Part shown: piece by piece, positions 1 through 6,827 of the stretch | How the letters are laid out: each line of letters opens with the position of its first letter | Numbering within the stretch: the stretch's first letter is position 1 | Assembly (NCBI GenBank): GCA_946415785.1 | Contig: CAMKTV010000004.1 | Span: 1 to 49,663 of the forward strand | Direction: 5' to 3' | Source of the DNA: an uncultured Solobacterium sp. | GTDB lineage: Bacteria > Bacillota_I > Bacilli_A > Erysipelotrichales > Erysipelotrichaceae | DNA: 49,663 nucleotides | Made by a program: the position numbers and the translations under genes | The notes under the pieces: generated by a model | What the model was told of the DNA's origin: nothing | The model's input: the letters and a program-made list of their open reading frames with translations, nothing else | Database searches by the model: none

Positions 1-248
<248 letters not shown>

Positions 249-289
249 AAGTTCAGTAAAATAGCGGTTTTAAAGAGTTTTGTGGCAAT

Positions 290-311
290 CTTACCACCAA
301 CTTACCACCAA
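290..311. repeat. tandem 11-bp direct repeat, possible integrase arm sites
   Basis: CTTACCACCAA occurs twice back to back (290-300 and 301-311). Related inverted copies lie on either side (TGTGGCAATC at 281-290, AGGTGGCAAC at 323-332). Short direct repeats of this kind near an element end are typical of arm-binding sites for tyrosine integrases of the Tn916/ICE type. No integrase gene is visible, so the role is inference. The position at the lysS/island border fits an element end. Confidence 0.35.
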
Positions 312-346
312 TTTTAAAAAACAGGTGGCAACGAGTACAGAAAACT

Positions 347-381
347 GAGATGCTAAATTCGAAATAGCATCTCTTTTTTTA
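347..381 (+). terminator. rho-independent terminator after lysS
   Basis: A perfect 9-bp stem (GAGATGCTA at 347-355, TAGCATCTC at 365-373) with a 9-nt loop is followed by seven Ts. It lies about 100 bp after the lysS stop and may be the lysS terminator or one brought in with the island. Confidence 0.85.
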
Positions 382-407
382 TGAAGTTAAATTATGTAGA
401 CTTTTAA

Positions 408-545
408 CCTATACTTGGTTTTCCTGAACAGGATAAACCTATCTAGGAAAAACCTAAGCAGGAAAATCCGAGACAATAAAATACTAATCTAATCCTATCC
501 TTTCCTATCCTAAATCCTTTCCTTCCATCACGGATTGATGGATGA
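408..545 (+). pseudogene. relic of a RepA_N/DnaD-type replication-initiator linker
   Basis: No intact gene is present. In the frame starting at 408 the translation is GFPEQDKPI, stop, EKPKQENPRQ, stop, NTNLILSFPILNPF..., ending at TGA 543-545. The pattern of short charged, Pro-rich blocks ending in ENPRQ-x-NTN is what I know from the low-complexity linker of RepA_N and DnaD-like initiators of Firmicute plasmids and integrative elements. Two in-frame stops and the missing domains on both sides make this a dead fragment. The call rests on recalled family style, not on alignment. The rest of 249-607 shows nothing else beyond the repeats and terminator already listed. Confidence 0.4.
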
Positions 546-607
546 TATTGCCATGGCATATTAATATAAATTAATTCAAGATTAATATACTAGCAGTGAT
601 CATAGCT

Positions 608-994
608 CTATTCATTACCAAATATAAAGTTTACAATTCTGTCACATGCAATATCTGTTGCTTCCTTGATATCATCTTTAGTCCAATATGGTTTTGGATT
701 GTTTTTGTATTTTGAAACCAAATAATTTGCAATTGGATATTTGCTATTAATATAACCCGTTTTATCTTTTAAAGTCGTAGACACTTTTGTTCTAAACCAT
801 TCATTTCCGATTAATCTATTTATCTTATCTTCAAGTAAAATTTTGTTTCCTAGTTTATTTACTATCCCTTTAAATTCTTCTTCCGATTCGATACCAGCAT
901 CTTTTCTGATTATCTGAATATTATTGCCGCTATACGGCATTATATGTTCAATATCATATTTATCACTTAGATCAATACATTTTAAGTGCCAAAT
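608..994 (-). pseudogene. truncated DUF1524 (GmrSD-type HNH nuclease) C-terminal fragment
   Basis: The fragment reads leftward from 994, just after an in-frame TAA at 995-997, to its own stop at 608. It starts with KYDIEHIMPYSG, the HNH signature (I-E-H-I-x-P) of the DUF1524 domain at the C-terminus of GmrSD/DUF262 type IV restriction enzymes. Downstream follow the expected NKLGNKILLEDKIN and GNEWFRTK blocks of that domain. The ATG at 940 lies inside the HNH motif, so it is not a true start. The whole DUF262 half, about 400 residues in intact proteins, is missing. It lies directly behind a cut ArdA gene, which suggests one deletion joined the two. Confidence 0.65.
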
Positions 995-999
995 TTATA

Positions 1000-1266
1000 T
1001 TACAAATATCTATTTGCAATAGAATTTAATTCTTCAATCATAGGAAATTCACCCAAAGTATTTGCATCAATATCATCGACATATATATCATAGTCGCTAA
1101 TAAACCAATCGTTGATATCTTTAACATTAATCCTATTAAAGACATGTTTTAAAGTTTCTTTGTTTACAGGAAATTTTACCCATTCGCCTAATAATGAACC
1201 AGCATTATATGAGTTTAAATTCGTTATAAATGCTTCAAAAGGGCAATCGTGATTATATTTGAACAT
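1000..1266 (-). pseudogene. ArdA-like antirestriction protein, N-terminal half only
   Basis: The 88-residue product opens like ArdA antirestriction proteins: FEAFITNLNSYNAGSLLGEW, followed by DWFISDYDIYVDD. ArdA mimics B-form DNA and inhibits type I restriction enzymes; complete members are about 160-180 residues, so about half is missing. The start is well supported: a perfect AGGAGG lies about 9 nt upstream of the ATG at 1264-1266. The product stays acidic, as expected. Whether an 88-residue form is made or works is unknown. The frame stops a few bases before the DUF1524 fragment begins in another frame, as expected for a deletion junction. Confidence 0.6.
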
Positions 1267-1356
1267 ATAAAAAGAATCCTCCTACTATCTTTATTACCGA
1301 AAAATAGAAGAATTCCTTAAAAAATTTGTAATTTCACTAAAAAATATAAAAAGAGA

Positions 1357-1548
1357 TTAATCTGTATATTCCCACACCAGCTCAAGCAATTCCTTTGGTG
1401 TAGTTACCACATCGATAGTGTTTCCATCAGAATCAACAAATTCTACTTCACAATATTCTTTGTCGTAATCCAAAACAATTGCACCTTCTGTACCAGCAGG
1501 AATATTTTCAAAATCTTTAATTAATTTAACAACATCTAATTCCTTCAT
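1357..1548 (-). CDS. DUF4926 family small protein, probable immunity partner
   Basis: This 63-residue acidic protein opens with ELDVVKLIKDFENIPAGTEG and contains YCEVEFVDSDG, the pattern of DUF4926. These small SH3-like proteins are often found next to toxin domains. Its ATG (1546-1548) follows the TAA of the upstream gene (1549-1551) with no gap, so translation is coupled, and AAGGAGAATT in that gene's end serves as ribosome binding site. Position and size suggest it neutralises the DUF6883-like protein made just before it. That role is inferred from gene order and has not been shown here. Confidence 0.6.
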   Translation of the reverse strand: MKELDVVKLIKDFENIPAGTEGAIVLDYDKEYCEVEFVDSDGNTIDVVTTPKELLELVWEYTD

Positions 1549-1971
1549 TTAATTCTCCTTTTCTCCGGGATGTACTGTCACTATTTTATATGTTCTTCTT
1601 CCATTGTCTTTTTGAACAACTACAACAACATTTGCTTTAACAGATTTGCCACCTTTTCCAATTAGTTTAACATCATACTGATGTTTTAAACCGAATTTGG
1701 TTTCCGTAGTTTTAGTCGGTTTTTTCCCTATTATTGCGGAAACAATATTCTTATGAAAAAGTTTAGAATCTGTTTTATCATATCCAAGAACTTCTTTCAT
1801 GAATTTTGCTTTTGATCCACCTTTGGGATGATCTAAATTTAGAAGATATCCTTCGGTTTTCTTTTTGCTATATCTAAGATCGCCAGCTTTTTTAATAGGA
1901 GCATTATCAACGGAGTGTTGCTTCGCTCCCTTAGTGCCTTTAAATAATCCGCTACTCGATTTCATTCCCAT
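1549..1971 (-). CDS. DUF6883-like toxin-domain protein
   Basis: The protein has 140 residues from the ATG at 1969-1971. I prefer this start to one at 2019 because the MGMKSSSGLF segment is where family-like sequence begins and a GGAG lies a few bases upstream. It carries TEGYLLNLDHPKGGSKAKFM, the signature I associate with DUF6883, a domain found at the C-terminus of polymorphic or phage-borne toxins. The protein is Lys-rich. Its first 20 nt overlap the end of the DUF4417 gene, and its stop abuts the DUF4926 start, so the three genes form a coupled operon. The biochemical activity is unknown. Confidence 0.55.
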   Translation of the reverse strand: MGMKSSSGLFKGTKGAKQHSVDNAPIKKAGDLRYSKKKTEGYLLNLDHPKGGSKAKFMKEVLGYDKTDSKLFHKNIVSAIIGKKPTKTTETKFGLKHQYDVKLIGKGGKSVKANVVVVVQKDNGRRTYKIVTVHPGEKEN

Positions 1972-2683
1972 GGCGATATTTCTCCATAGCAATTGCAGTA
2001 TCAGATTTGAACACCACATATTTTTGCTTATATAATTCTAAAATTTGTTTTGATGAATCAGGCAATGAGCCATATATAATAATAGCCTTTGGCTTAACTC
2101 TATTAATTAGTTCAATTAAACCTTCATTGAATAATTGAACATCTTCTAACGCTCTAGAGCAGCCATGAGTACCAACAGAAACAATCGATCCTTCCGCAAT
2201 ACCGGTGAAACAGAATTCATAGCTAGATTCATCTGACCAACGAGCATTAATAATTACCTTATAGCCAAGATCTTGCAGTGCATGCCCAACAACGCGACTG
2301 CGGTATGTGTTCCAAGATTGCCAATCAATTGGCATGTCAGCATTAAGCGAATAATCAGGAACAATAATATAATCAAAGCCTTCTAGTTTGTCTAAATTGA
2401 AACCTCTTCTGAATTCTACACCACGAATCAAAGAGTTCCATACCCCGTACTCTCCATCAAAACAGTAATCATGTAGGTAAAAATGTAGAGCTGTTCCTCT
2501 AGGAATGTCCAATTTCTTTTTGCCTACTCTTTGATAAGAGAATAGCAATTTCGGTAATTCATCAATATTAGAACTAACTATCGGCATATCATGTTTTCCT
2601 TGAGTAAATTCAGCATTTTCAACAAGGAAAGCACCAAAAACATCTTTTTTATCAGATGGCTTCTTAAGAATAGACTTTTTCAT
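1952..2683 (-). CDS. DUF4417 family protein
   Basis: The protein has 243 residues. Features matching DUF4417 are a central FDYIIVPDYSLNADMP stretch, YRSRVVGHALQDLGYKVI, then GTHGC and RVKPKAIIIYGSLP near the end. Members are common in phages and integrative elements of Firmicutes; no activity is established that I can name. The start at 2681-2683 has a perfect AGGAGG 8 nt upstream. Upstream lie a 12-codon open frame and a 7-bp hairpin ending right at the ribosome site, suggesting leader-level control. The 3' end overlaps the toxin-like gene by 20 nt. Confidence 0.6.
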   Translation of the reverse strand: MKKSILKKPSDKKDVFGAFLVENAEFTQGKHDMPIVSSNIDELPKLLFSYQRVGKKKLDIPRGTALHFYLHDYCFDGEYGVWNSLIRGVEFRRGFNLDKLEGFDYIIVPDYSLNADMPIDWQSWNTYRSRVVGHALQDLGYKVIINARWSDESSYEFCFTGIAEGSIVSVGTHGCSRALEDVQLFNEGLIELINRVKPKAIIIYGSLPDSSKQILELYKQKYVVFKSDTAIAMEKYRHGNEIE

Positions 2684-2698
2684 TTATCTATCCTCCTG

Positions 2699-2718
2699 AA
2701 GACTAACTTAATAGTCTT
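2699..2718 (-). promoter_or_regulatory. hairpin at the ribosome binding site of the DUF4417 gene
   Basis: AAGACTA (2699-2705) and TAGTCTT (2712-2718) form a perfect 7-bp stem with a 6-nt loop. On the minus-strand transcript the stem ends at the AGGAGG of the DUF4417 gene. It has no U tract, so translational control is more likely than termination. Confidence 0.45.
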
Positions 2719-2741
2719 ACATATTAAGCCAATCTAAAGAA

Positions 2742-2780
2742 TCATCTGATATCAATAGAATAATAAGTCTTTTTTAGCAT
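2742..2780 (-). CDS. possible 12-residue leader peptide
   Basis: An ATG at 2778-2780 opens a 12-codon frame, MLKKTYYSIDIR, closed by TGA at 2742-2744. It is preceded by a very strong GAGGAGGA ribosome site about 5 nt upstream. The frame lies 60 nt before the DUF4417 start, with the ribosome-site hairpin between them. The layout is that of a leader peptide, but no run of one codon shows what it would sense. It could also be the remains of a longer gene. Confidence 0.35.
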   Translation of the reverse strand: MLKKTYYSIDIR

Positions 2781-2837
2781 GACTTCCTCCTCTCTACCAT
2801 CAAAAAGATGGACTAATAAGATATCGTCATGCTAAAA
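2772..2837. repeat. 12-bp perfect inverted repeat
   Basis: TTTTAGCATGAC (2772-2783) is repeated in reverse complement as GTCATGCTAAAA (2826-2837), 42 bp apart. The left arm contains the start codon of the 12-residue frame, so pairing in RNA would hide that start. A smaller hairpin (CCATC, CAAAAA, GATGG) sits inside. Confidence 0.5.
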
Positions 2838-2872
2838 TAACAATGTTAGATGTTGTTCAAACAACATGACGT

Positions 2873-2907
2873 GCCAGCATTACTACAATAATGTTGGCGT
2901 TTTTTTA
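2873..2907 (+). terminator. rho-independent terminator facing right
   Basis: GCCAGCATTA (2873-2882) pairs with TAATGTTGGC (2889-2898) with one G-U pair, followed by GTTTTTTT. The T tract works only for plus-strand transcripts, yet all genes nearby run leftward. A second hairpin, ATGTTGTT/AACAACAT, lies just before it at about 2850-2867. A weak promoter (TGGACT at 2809, 17-nt spacer, TAAAAT at 2832) would give a short plus-strand RNA ending here. Confidence 0.6.
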
Positions 2908-2917
2908 TTACCCAGAA

Positions 2918-3508
2918 TCATTTGTTATGATTGCTGTTGTAATCAAATGCATCTAATATTCTAAATTCGTGATCAGAAAATTCTTCACCATGATAAGTCA
3001 ATCTATTATCTAATCTATCTAGAATCGTTTTCGCATATGTTTCTGTAATATCAAATTTAGACATTACTTCATGAACGGTTAGAATATTCTTTTTTATAAG
3101 AATAATGTGTGGAACATAGAGCTGCCTTGCAAAATCATTAGCAAATTCCTCCATCTCATATGTCAATTCTTTTTCGAAGACATGACCATATTCGACATGT
3201 CCAAGCTCGTGTGGGATTGTGAATTTGTATCTAAGCCTTGGTGAAATATTGTTGTTATAGTATATTTCGCATTTTTTAGTTTTAGGATTGTACCAAGAGA
3301 ATCCATCTTTATCTAGTTTCAACAATAGATCGGGACGGTTTTCTTTTAATTCTTCTGAAAACGAATCATAAGGAAGAACAAGATGACCCATATCTTTACA
3401 TAATTGAATTGGATCAAACCCATATTCTCCTATCTTGTGATCCTCATAAATATCAGCTACCATTTCTAAAACTAAATCATCAGGCTTATAACTAATCATT
3501 CTAATCAC
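2918..3508 (-). CDS. ImmA/IrrE-type metallopeptidase
   Basis: The protein has 196 residues. It has the gluzincin motif HELGH at residues 100-104 and the third-ligand region EEFANDFARQLYVP from about 120. This pattern defines the ImmA/IrrE family. In mobile elements such proteases cut the partner XRE repressor after a damage or quorum signal and so switch the element on. The gene overlaps the end of the XRE gene by 8 nt, which fits a repressor/anti-repressor pair. With the genes it may have controlled now decayed, the pair may be an orphan switch. Confidence 0.85.
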   Translation of the reverse strand: MIRMISYKPDDLVLEMVADIYEDHKIGEYGFDPIQLCKDMGHLVLPYDSFSEELKENRPDLLLKLDKDGFSWYNPKTKKCEIYYNNNISPRLRYKFTIPHELGHVEYGHVFEKELTYEMEEFANDFARQLYVPHIILIKKNILTVHEVMSKFDITETYAKTILDRLDNRLTYHGEEFSDHEFRILDAFDYNSNHNK

Positions 3509-3815
3509 CCAAAATTAAATTAATTAATTCCTTCTTTTCTTCATCAGACAATTTATTGCCGCTTCTAGCCAATAATGCTGATTTACAAATCTCAAATGTT
3601 GATCCTTCTTCCTCCTTGCCTAATAATGTGTAAAGCGAGACATTAAGAGCATCTGATATTTTTATTAATATCTCTGTACGTGGTGTCTTTTCGCCAGAAA
3701 GGTATTTAGACATAGCTGCCTTTTTAATACCAGTTACATCGCAAAGATCCATTTGTGTTTTTCCTTCTTTTTTCAGAATCTCTTTAACAATATCTCCTAC
3801 TTTATTCATCTCCAT
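3501..3815 (-). CDS. XRE-family helix-turn-helix repressor
   Basis: The protein has 104 residues. A Cro/C1-type helix-turn-helix covers about residues 8-62 (KTQMDLCDVTGIKKAAMSKY, then a GEKTPR turn). A short charged C-terminus may be the part recognised by the adjacent ImmA protease. The start at 3813-3815 has AAGGAGG 6 nt upstream; a second in-frame ATG two codons in is less well placed. A sigma-A promoter lies just upstream, leaving a short leader. It most likely represses its own operon and perhaps lost neighbours. Confidence 0.85.
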   Translation of the reverse strand: MEMNKVGDIVKEILKKEGKTQMDLCDVTGIKKAAMSKYLSGEKTPRTEILIKISDALNVSLYTLLGKEEEGSTFEICKSALLARSGNKLSDEEKKELINLILGD

Positions 3816-3836
3816 AGACCTCCTTAACTATTTGTA

Positions 3837-3865
3837 TTATTACACAATTAAGAAACCTTTGTCAA
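3837..3865 (-). promoter_or_regulatory. sigma-A promoter of the XRE-ImmA operon
   Basis: On the minus strand TTGACA (3860-3865) is separated by 17 nt from TAATAA (3837-3842). The -35 box is perfect. The start codon lies about 22 bp beyond the -10 box. Confidence 0.75.
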
Positions 3866-3897
3866 CAATATGGAAACTTTCAGCTAAAAAATAACCA

Positions 3898-4580
3898 ATC
3901 CGCACGTATAACGTGCGGTTTTTAGGCCACCCTATAAGGGCCTTTACCTCACGGCGACCCTCAAGGGTCTTGTGAATTCTGCCAACCGTGTTGTCACACT
4001 ATGGCCTATCCCTTAAAGGGATCCTTATATTCCTTCTTACTTAAGTTGTCTTGCATCATATCTTCCTTTTCCTGATTTCTGATATATTCCTGTACTGTCT
4101 TGGCATTGAGCCCTACTGTAGATACATAGTAGCCTTTTGCCCAGAAGTTACGATTGCCATACTTATACTTCAAGTTGGCATGTTTTTCGAAGATCATCAG
4201 AGAAGATTTGCCTTTCAGATATCCCATAAAGCTTGATACTACCAGCTTGGGTGGTATCTTGACCAGCATATGAATATGGTCGGACATCGCATGTCCTTCA
4301 ATCAGTTCTACATTCTTGTAGACACAAAGCTGTTTGAGTATCCGTCCTATATCAGATCTTAGTTTTCCATATATTTCCTTGCGACGATATTTAGGTATAA
4401 ACACTATATGGTACTTACAGTTCCATCTAGTATGTGATAAACTACTATCGTCATTTGCCTTATTAGCCAATGATATTACCTTCTTATACTTTAAACACGG
4501 TTGACAGCCATGTTTATTATAAGGGGGTTTTTATACACAGCTTAAGCTCTTCTAGGCACATACGCATAGCGTATGGTTTT
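3898..4580 (-). mobile_element. IS200/IS605-family insertion sequence, tnpA only
   Basis: A single IS200-type transposase gene is flanked by two similar small hairpins with an ATA loop followed by GGTTTTT: CCGCACGT/ACGTGCGG at 3900-3918 and CATACGC/GCGTATG at 4559-4575. Subterminal hairpins are how IS200/IS605 transposases recognise ends, and these elements make no target duplication. An inverted pair (CTGCCAACCGTGTT at 3979-3992, AACACGGTTGACAG at 4494-4507, one mismatch) encloses the gene. The exact ends are estimates. No TnpB gene is present. Bases 4471-4669 hold the element's left end, another hairpin and the next gene's terminator, and no gene. Confidence 0.7.
4006..4470 (-). CDS. tnpA: IS200/IS605-family transposase (TnpA)
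   Basis: The protein has 154 residues, the normal length for IS200 Y1 transposases. The HUH motif is intact as HIHML (His65, His67), and the catalytic tyrosine is seen in VQEYIRNQ (Tyr129). The N-terminal TRWNCKYHIVFIPKYRRK block is typical. The enzyme cuts and joins single-stranded DNA at hairpin-marked ends. The gene looks intact and probably active. The ATG at 4468-4470 follows a poor ribosome site, which is normal for this tightly silenced family. Confidence 0.92.
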   Translation of the reverse strand: MANKANDDSSLSHTRWNCKYHIVFIPKYRRKEIYGKLRSDIGRILKQLCVYKNVELIEGHAMSDHIHMLVKIPPKLVVSSFMGYLKGKSSLMIFEKHANLKYKYGNRNFWAKGYYVSTVGLNAKTVQEYIRNQEKEDMMQDNLSKKEYKDPFKG

Positions 4581-4604
4581 TAATCAGGTTTACACCTGAT
4601 TAAT

Positions 4605-4643
4605 AAAACAATTCCTCATATTATTATTTAAAGGAATTGTTTT
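4605..4643 (-). terminator. terminator of the repeat-protein gene
   Basis: AAAACAATTCC (4605-4615) pairs perfectly with GGAATTGTTTT (4633-4643). On the minus strand the stem ends in UUUUAUU. It lies 27 bp after the stop of the 76-residue repeat protein. A further hairpin (TAATCAGGT/ACCTGATTA, 4581-4602) follows. Confidence 0.7.
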
Positions 4644-4669
4644 GATTCATCGTTATAGGCTTATGGTTT

Positions 4670-4900
4670 TTATCTCATTCTTCTATCGCCAATTTTGTAT
4701 ACTTCATTACCACTCCAATCAACTCTTTGACCATTAACTTTATATAGCTTATTTCCTGAATATTCTATTCTTGCGCCACCAACTTTGTATAATCGGCTTC
4801 CTGAATATTCAACTCTCATATCGCCAATCTTATAAAGTTTGTTGCCTGACCATTGTGGCTTCCCTCCAAAATATTTAACTAGAATTTCTTCATCTGACAT
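4670..4900 (-). CDS. small protein of four 15-residue repeats
   Basis: I place the start at the ATG 4898-4900 (76 residues, MSDEEILVKYFGG), because AAAGGAG lies about 9 nt upstream. The earlier ATG at 4918 overlaps that ribosome site. The body is four repeats of [W/Y]SG-x-x-[L/V]YK-[I/V]-G/N-x-x-R-[I/V/M]-x, a pattern expected for short beta-hairpins stacked in a four-fold structure. I do not know a function; beta-flower-like proteins are one structural guess. There is no signal peptide. The gene is divergent from a WYL regulator and shares its 117-bp upstream region, so the regulator may control it. Confidence 0.6.
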   Translation of the reverse strand: MSDEEILVKYFGGKPQWSGNKLYKIGDMRVEYSGSRLYKVGGARIEYSGNKLYKVNGQRVDWSGNEVYKIGDRRMR

Positions 4901-4978
4901 AAAAATCGCTCCTTTCATCTATGTTATTTAAGTCTATTTTATTTATTCATATGTACCAATTTTGGGACACTTGATAAA

Positions 4979-5019
4979 ATATTATTAGTAATAGGCCAAA
5001 GGAGCATCACTAATAATAT
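4979..5019. promoter_or_regulatory. 11-bp inverted repeat over the WYL gene ribosome site
   Basis: ATATTATTAGT (4979-4989) and ACTAATAATAT (5009-5019) are perfect inverted copies. They enclose the AAAGGAG ribosome site and run into the ATG at 5018. The site could be an operator for autorepression, or an RNA hairpin that hides the ribosome site. Confidence 0.55.
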
Positions 5020-5998
5020 GCCAAATTTTGAACCTAAAAAATTAGCCTTGTTGCGTATATTATCTATACTTAAATCTAATAGTAATTATAACCATCCTTT
5101 AACACACGAACAGATAATCAAATATTTAAATAAAGATTATGGGATTATTCTTGAAAGAAAAGCCGTAAGCCACAACATATCTTTATTAAAAGAAGCTGGA
5201 ATAAAAATTAAGAGTGATAAAAGAGGTTCATATTTTGATGATCAGTTATTAAATGATTCTGAATTGCATTTAATTATTGATTCAATTCTTGCTAGTACAC
5301 ATATATCACAAGCCCAGTCTAAGAGTTTAATAAATAGAGTTGCTTCTATTTCTAATAAATATTTTAAGAAACATATTAAAAATATTTATTCTTTAGAACA
5401 CAGGAATAAAACATTAAATGAACAATTATTTAAAAACATTGAGGTAATAGATGAAGCTATCGAAAAGAATAAACAAATTCAATATACATACAACAAATTT
5501 GCCTTAGATAAAAAGTTACATAAATCAGCTGTGCATAAAGTTAGCCCCTATCAGTTATTACTTCATAATCAAAAATATTATTTAATGGCTAGAGATGAAA
5601 GATGGAAGAATCTGGCGTATCACAGAGTAGATAAAATAACTGACATGGAAATTATTAATGAACCACTTGTTGATATAAGAACTATTCCGGGCTATAAAAA
5701 TGGTATTGATTATAAAGAATTAGCGACCCAAATGCCATATTTCAATTCAACTTTTAGACCAGAAATAATTGAATTCTATTGCGACGAAAGTATCGTTGAT
5801 CAAATAGTCGATTGGTTTGGTGAAGACGTTTGTTTTAGTGAAGAAAACAATAAAATTAAAGCTACAATAAAATCTAATCCTATTTCAACTACATATTGGT
5901 TACTTCAATATATTCAATATGTTGAGGTGATTGGACCAAAAAGCATTAAGAATAATATATGTAAAATATTAAAAGATGGCTATGAAAGGAATAAATGA
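5018..5998 (+). CDS. WYL-domain transcriptional regulator
   Basis: The protein has 326 residues. An N-terminal winged-helix region (about 8-75, with HEQIIKYLNKDYG and RKAVSHNISLLKEAG) is followed by a WYL domain (about 145-215, with SPYQLLLHNQKYYLMARD and LAYHRVDKI). A C-terminal WCX-like extension runs to the end. WYL proteins bind ligands, often nucleic acids or nucleotides, and usually repress or activate neighbouring defence or stress genes. Here the only divergent neighbour is the small repeat protein. A perfect inverted repeat over the ribosome site suggests autoregulation. Transcription ends at a strong bidirectional terminator. Confidence 0.85.
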   Translation: MPNFEPKKLALLRILSILKSNSNYNHPLTHEQIIKYLNKDYGIILERKAVSHNISLLKEAGIKIKSDKRGSYFDDQLLNDSELHLIIDSILASTHISQAQSKSLINRVASISNKYFKKHIKNIYSLEHRNKTLNEQLFKNIEVIDEAIEKNKQIQYTYNKFALDKKLHKSAVHKVSPYQLLLHNQKYYLMARDERWKNLAYHRVDKITDMEIINEPLVDIRTIPGYKNGIDYKELATQMPYFNSTFRPEIIEFYCDESIVDQIVDWFGEDVCFSEENNKIKATIKSNPISTTYWLLQYIQYVEVIGPKSIKNNICKILKDGYERNK

Positions 5999-6008
5999 TT
6001 GATTATTA

Positions 6009-6046
6009 AAAGACCTGATTCATATTGCAATCAGGTCTTTATTTCT
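6009..6046. terminator. bidirectional terminator
   Basis: AAAGACCTGATT (6009-6020) pairs perfectly with AATCAGGTCTTT (6029-6040), with A and T runs on both sides. It ends the rightward WYL gene and the leftward ABC-transporter operon. Confidence 0.9.
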
Positions 6047-6826
6047 TTATTTAACTGTTATATCTGTTCCGAAGAATTTAACTGACAAATCGGCGAGTTC
6101 TCCGTTTGATCTCGTTTCGTTTATGATTTTATTGATTTCTTTTTTGAAAGTATCATTATATTCACCTTTCACAAAAGGAATAGCGACATCTAATGGATCA
6201 ATTGTCATCACGACTTTAACTGGAGCATCTGGATGTTCCTTAATGTATAAGCCATAAGTATCAGCTGAATTAATTGAAGCATCCGCATAGCCATTAACGA
6301 TATTATTGATTGTATCAGCGAAAGTATCACCACCAACATTTGTTGCACCATAGCTTTCAGCTAGTGTTGCATAAGAAGAACCAAGTGAATTGCTGATCTT
6401 CTTACCATTTAAATCTTCTAAAGATTTAATATCTTCATTGTCGTTTTTTACAATTAAATAACTTGATGCATAGGCATAAGTAATAGAAAAATCATATTTT
6501 TCTTTTCTTTCTTCTGTTACATCAATACCATTGATTACTAAATCATATTGACCATTATCCAAGCCACTTAAGAAACCCGTAAAATCACCAGTCACAAATT
6601 CTGCTTCAACGCCTAATTTTTCAGCGATGATTTTTCCTACTTCAACATCATATCCTGTAAGATTACCATCTTCATCTACATATGTCCAAGGTTCCCACAT
6701 ACCTTCTGATGCTATTACAAGCTTCCCTTCTTCTTGAACTTTTTCAAGATGACTACCATATTCTTTAGTTTTTGTGCAAGCACACAACATAAACAAAGCC
6801 ATAATTAATACTAATAATTTTTTCAT
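6047..6826 (-). CDS. amino-acid ABC transporter substrate-binding lipoprotein
   Basis: The protein has 259 residues. A lipoprotein signal peptide with lipobox LCAC (Cys17) anchors it to the outer face of the membrane. The body is a family 3 extracellular solute-binding protein, with EPWTYVDEDGNLTGYDVEVG near the start of the mature protein and the usual YDLVINGIDVTEERK block. It delivers a polar amino acid to its permease. It is the last gene of the riboswitch-led operon, one base after its ATPase gene. The ligand cannot be read from the sequence; the operon's lysine riboswitch suggests lysine or another cationic amino acid. Confidence 0.9.
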   Translation of the reverse strand: MKKLLVLIMALFMLCACTKTKEYGSHLEKVQEEGKLVIASEGMWEPWTYVDEDGNLTGYDVEVGKIIAEKLGVEAEFVTGDFTGFLSGLDNGQYDLVINGIDVTEERKEKYDFSITYAYASSYLIVKNDNEDIKSLEDLNGKKISNSLGSSYATLAESYGATNVGGDTFADTINNIVNGYADASINSADTYGLYIKEHPDAPVKVVMTIDPLDVAIPFVKGEYNDTFKKEINKIINETRSNGELADLSVKFFGTDITVK

Positions 6827-6827
6827 G

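Noticed and set aside
4051-4236. Plus-strand open frame inside the IS200 transposase gene
   Set aside because: It is the reverse of the transposase coding region, with no ribosome site or family likeness.
249-5000. Complete prophage
   Set aside because: No integrase, capsid, terminase or tail genes are present; only regulatory, toxin-like and broken genes remain.
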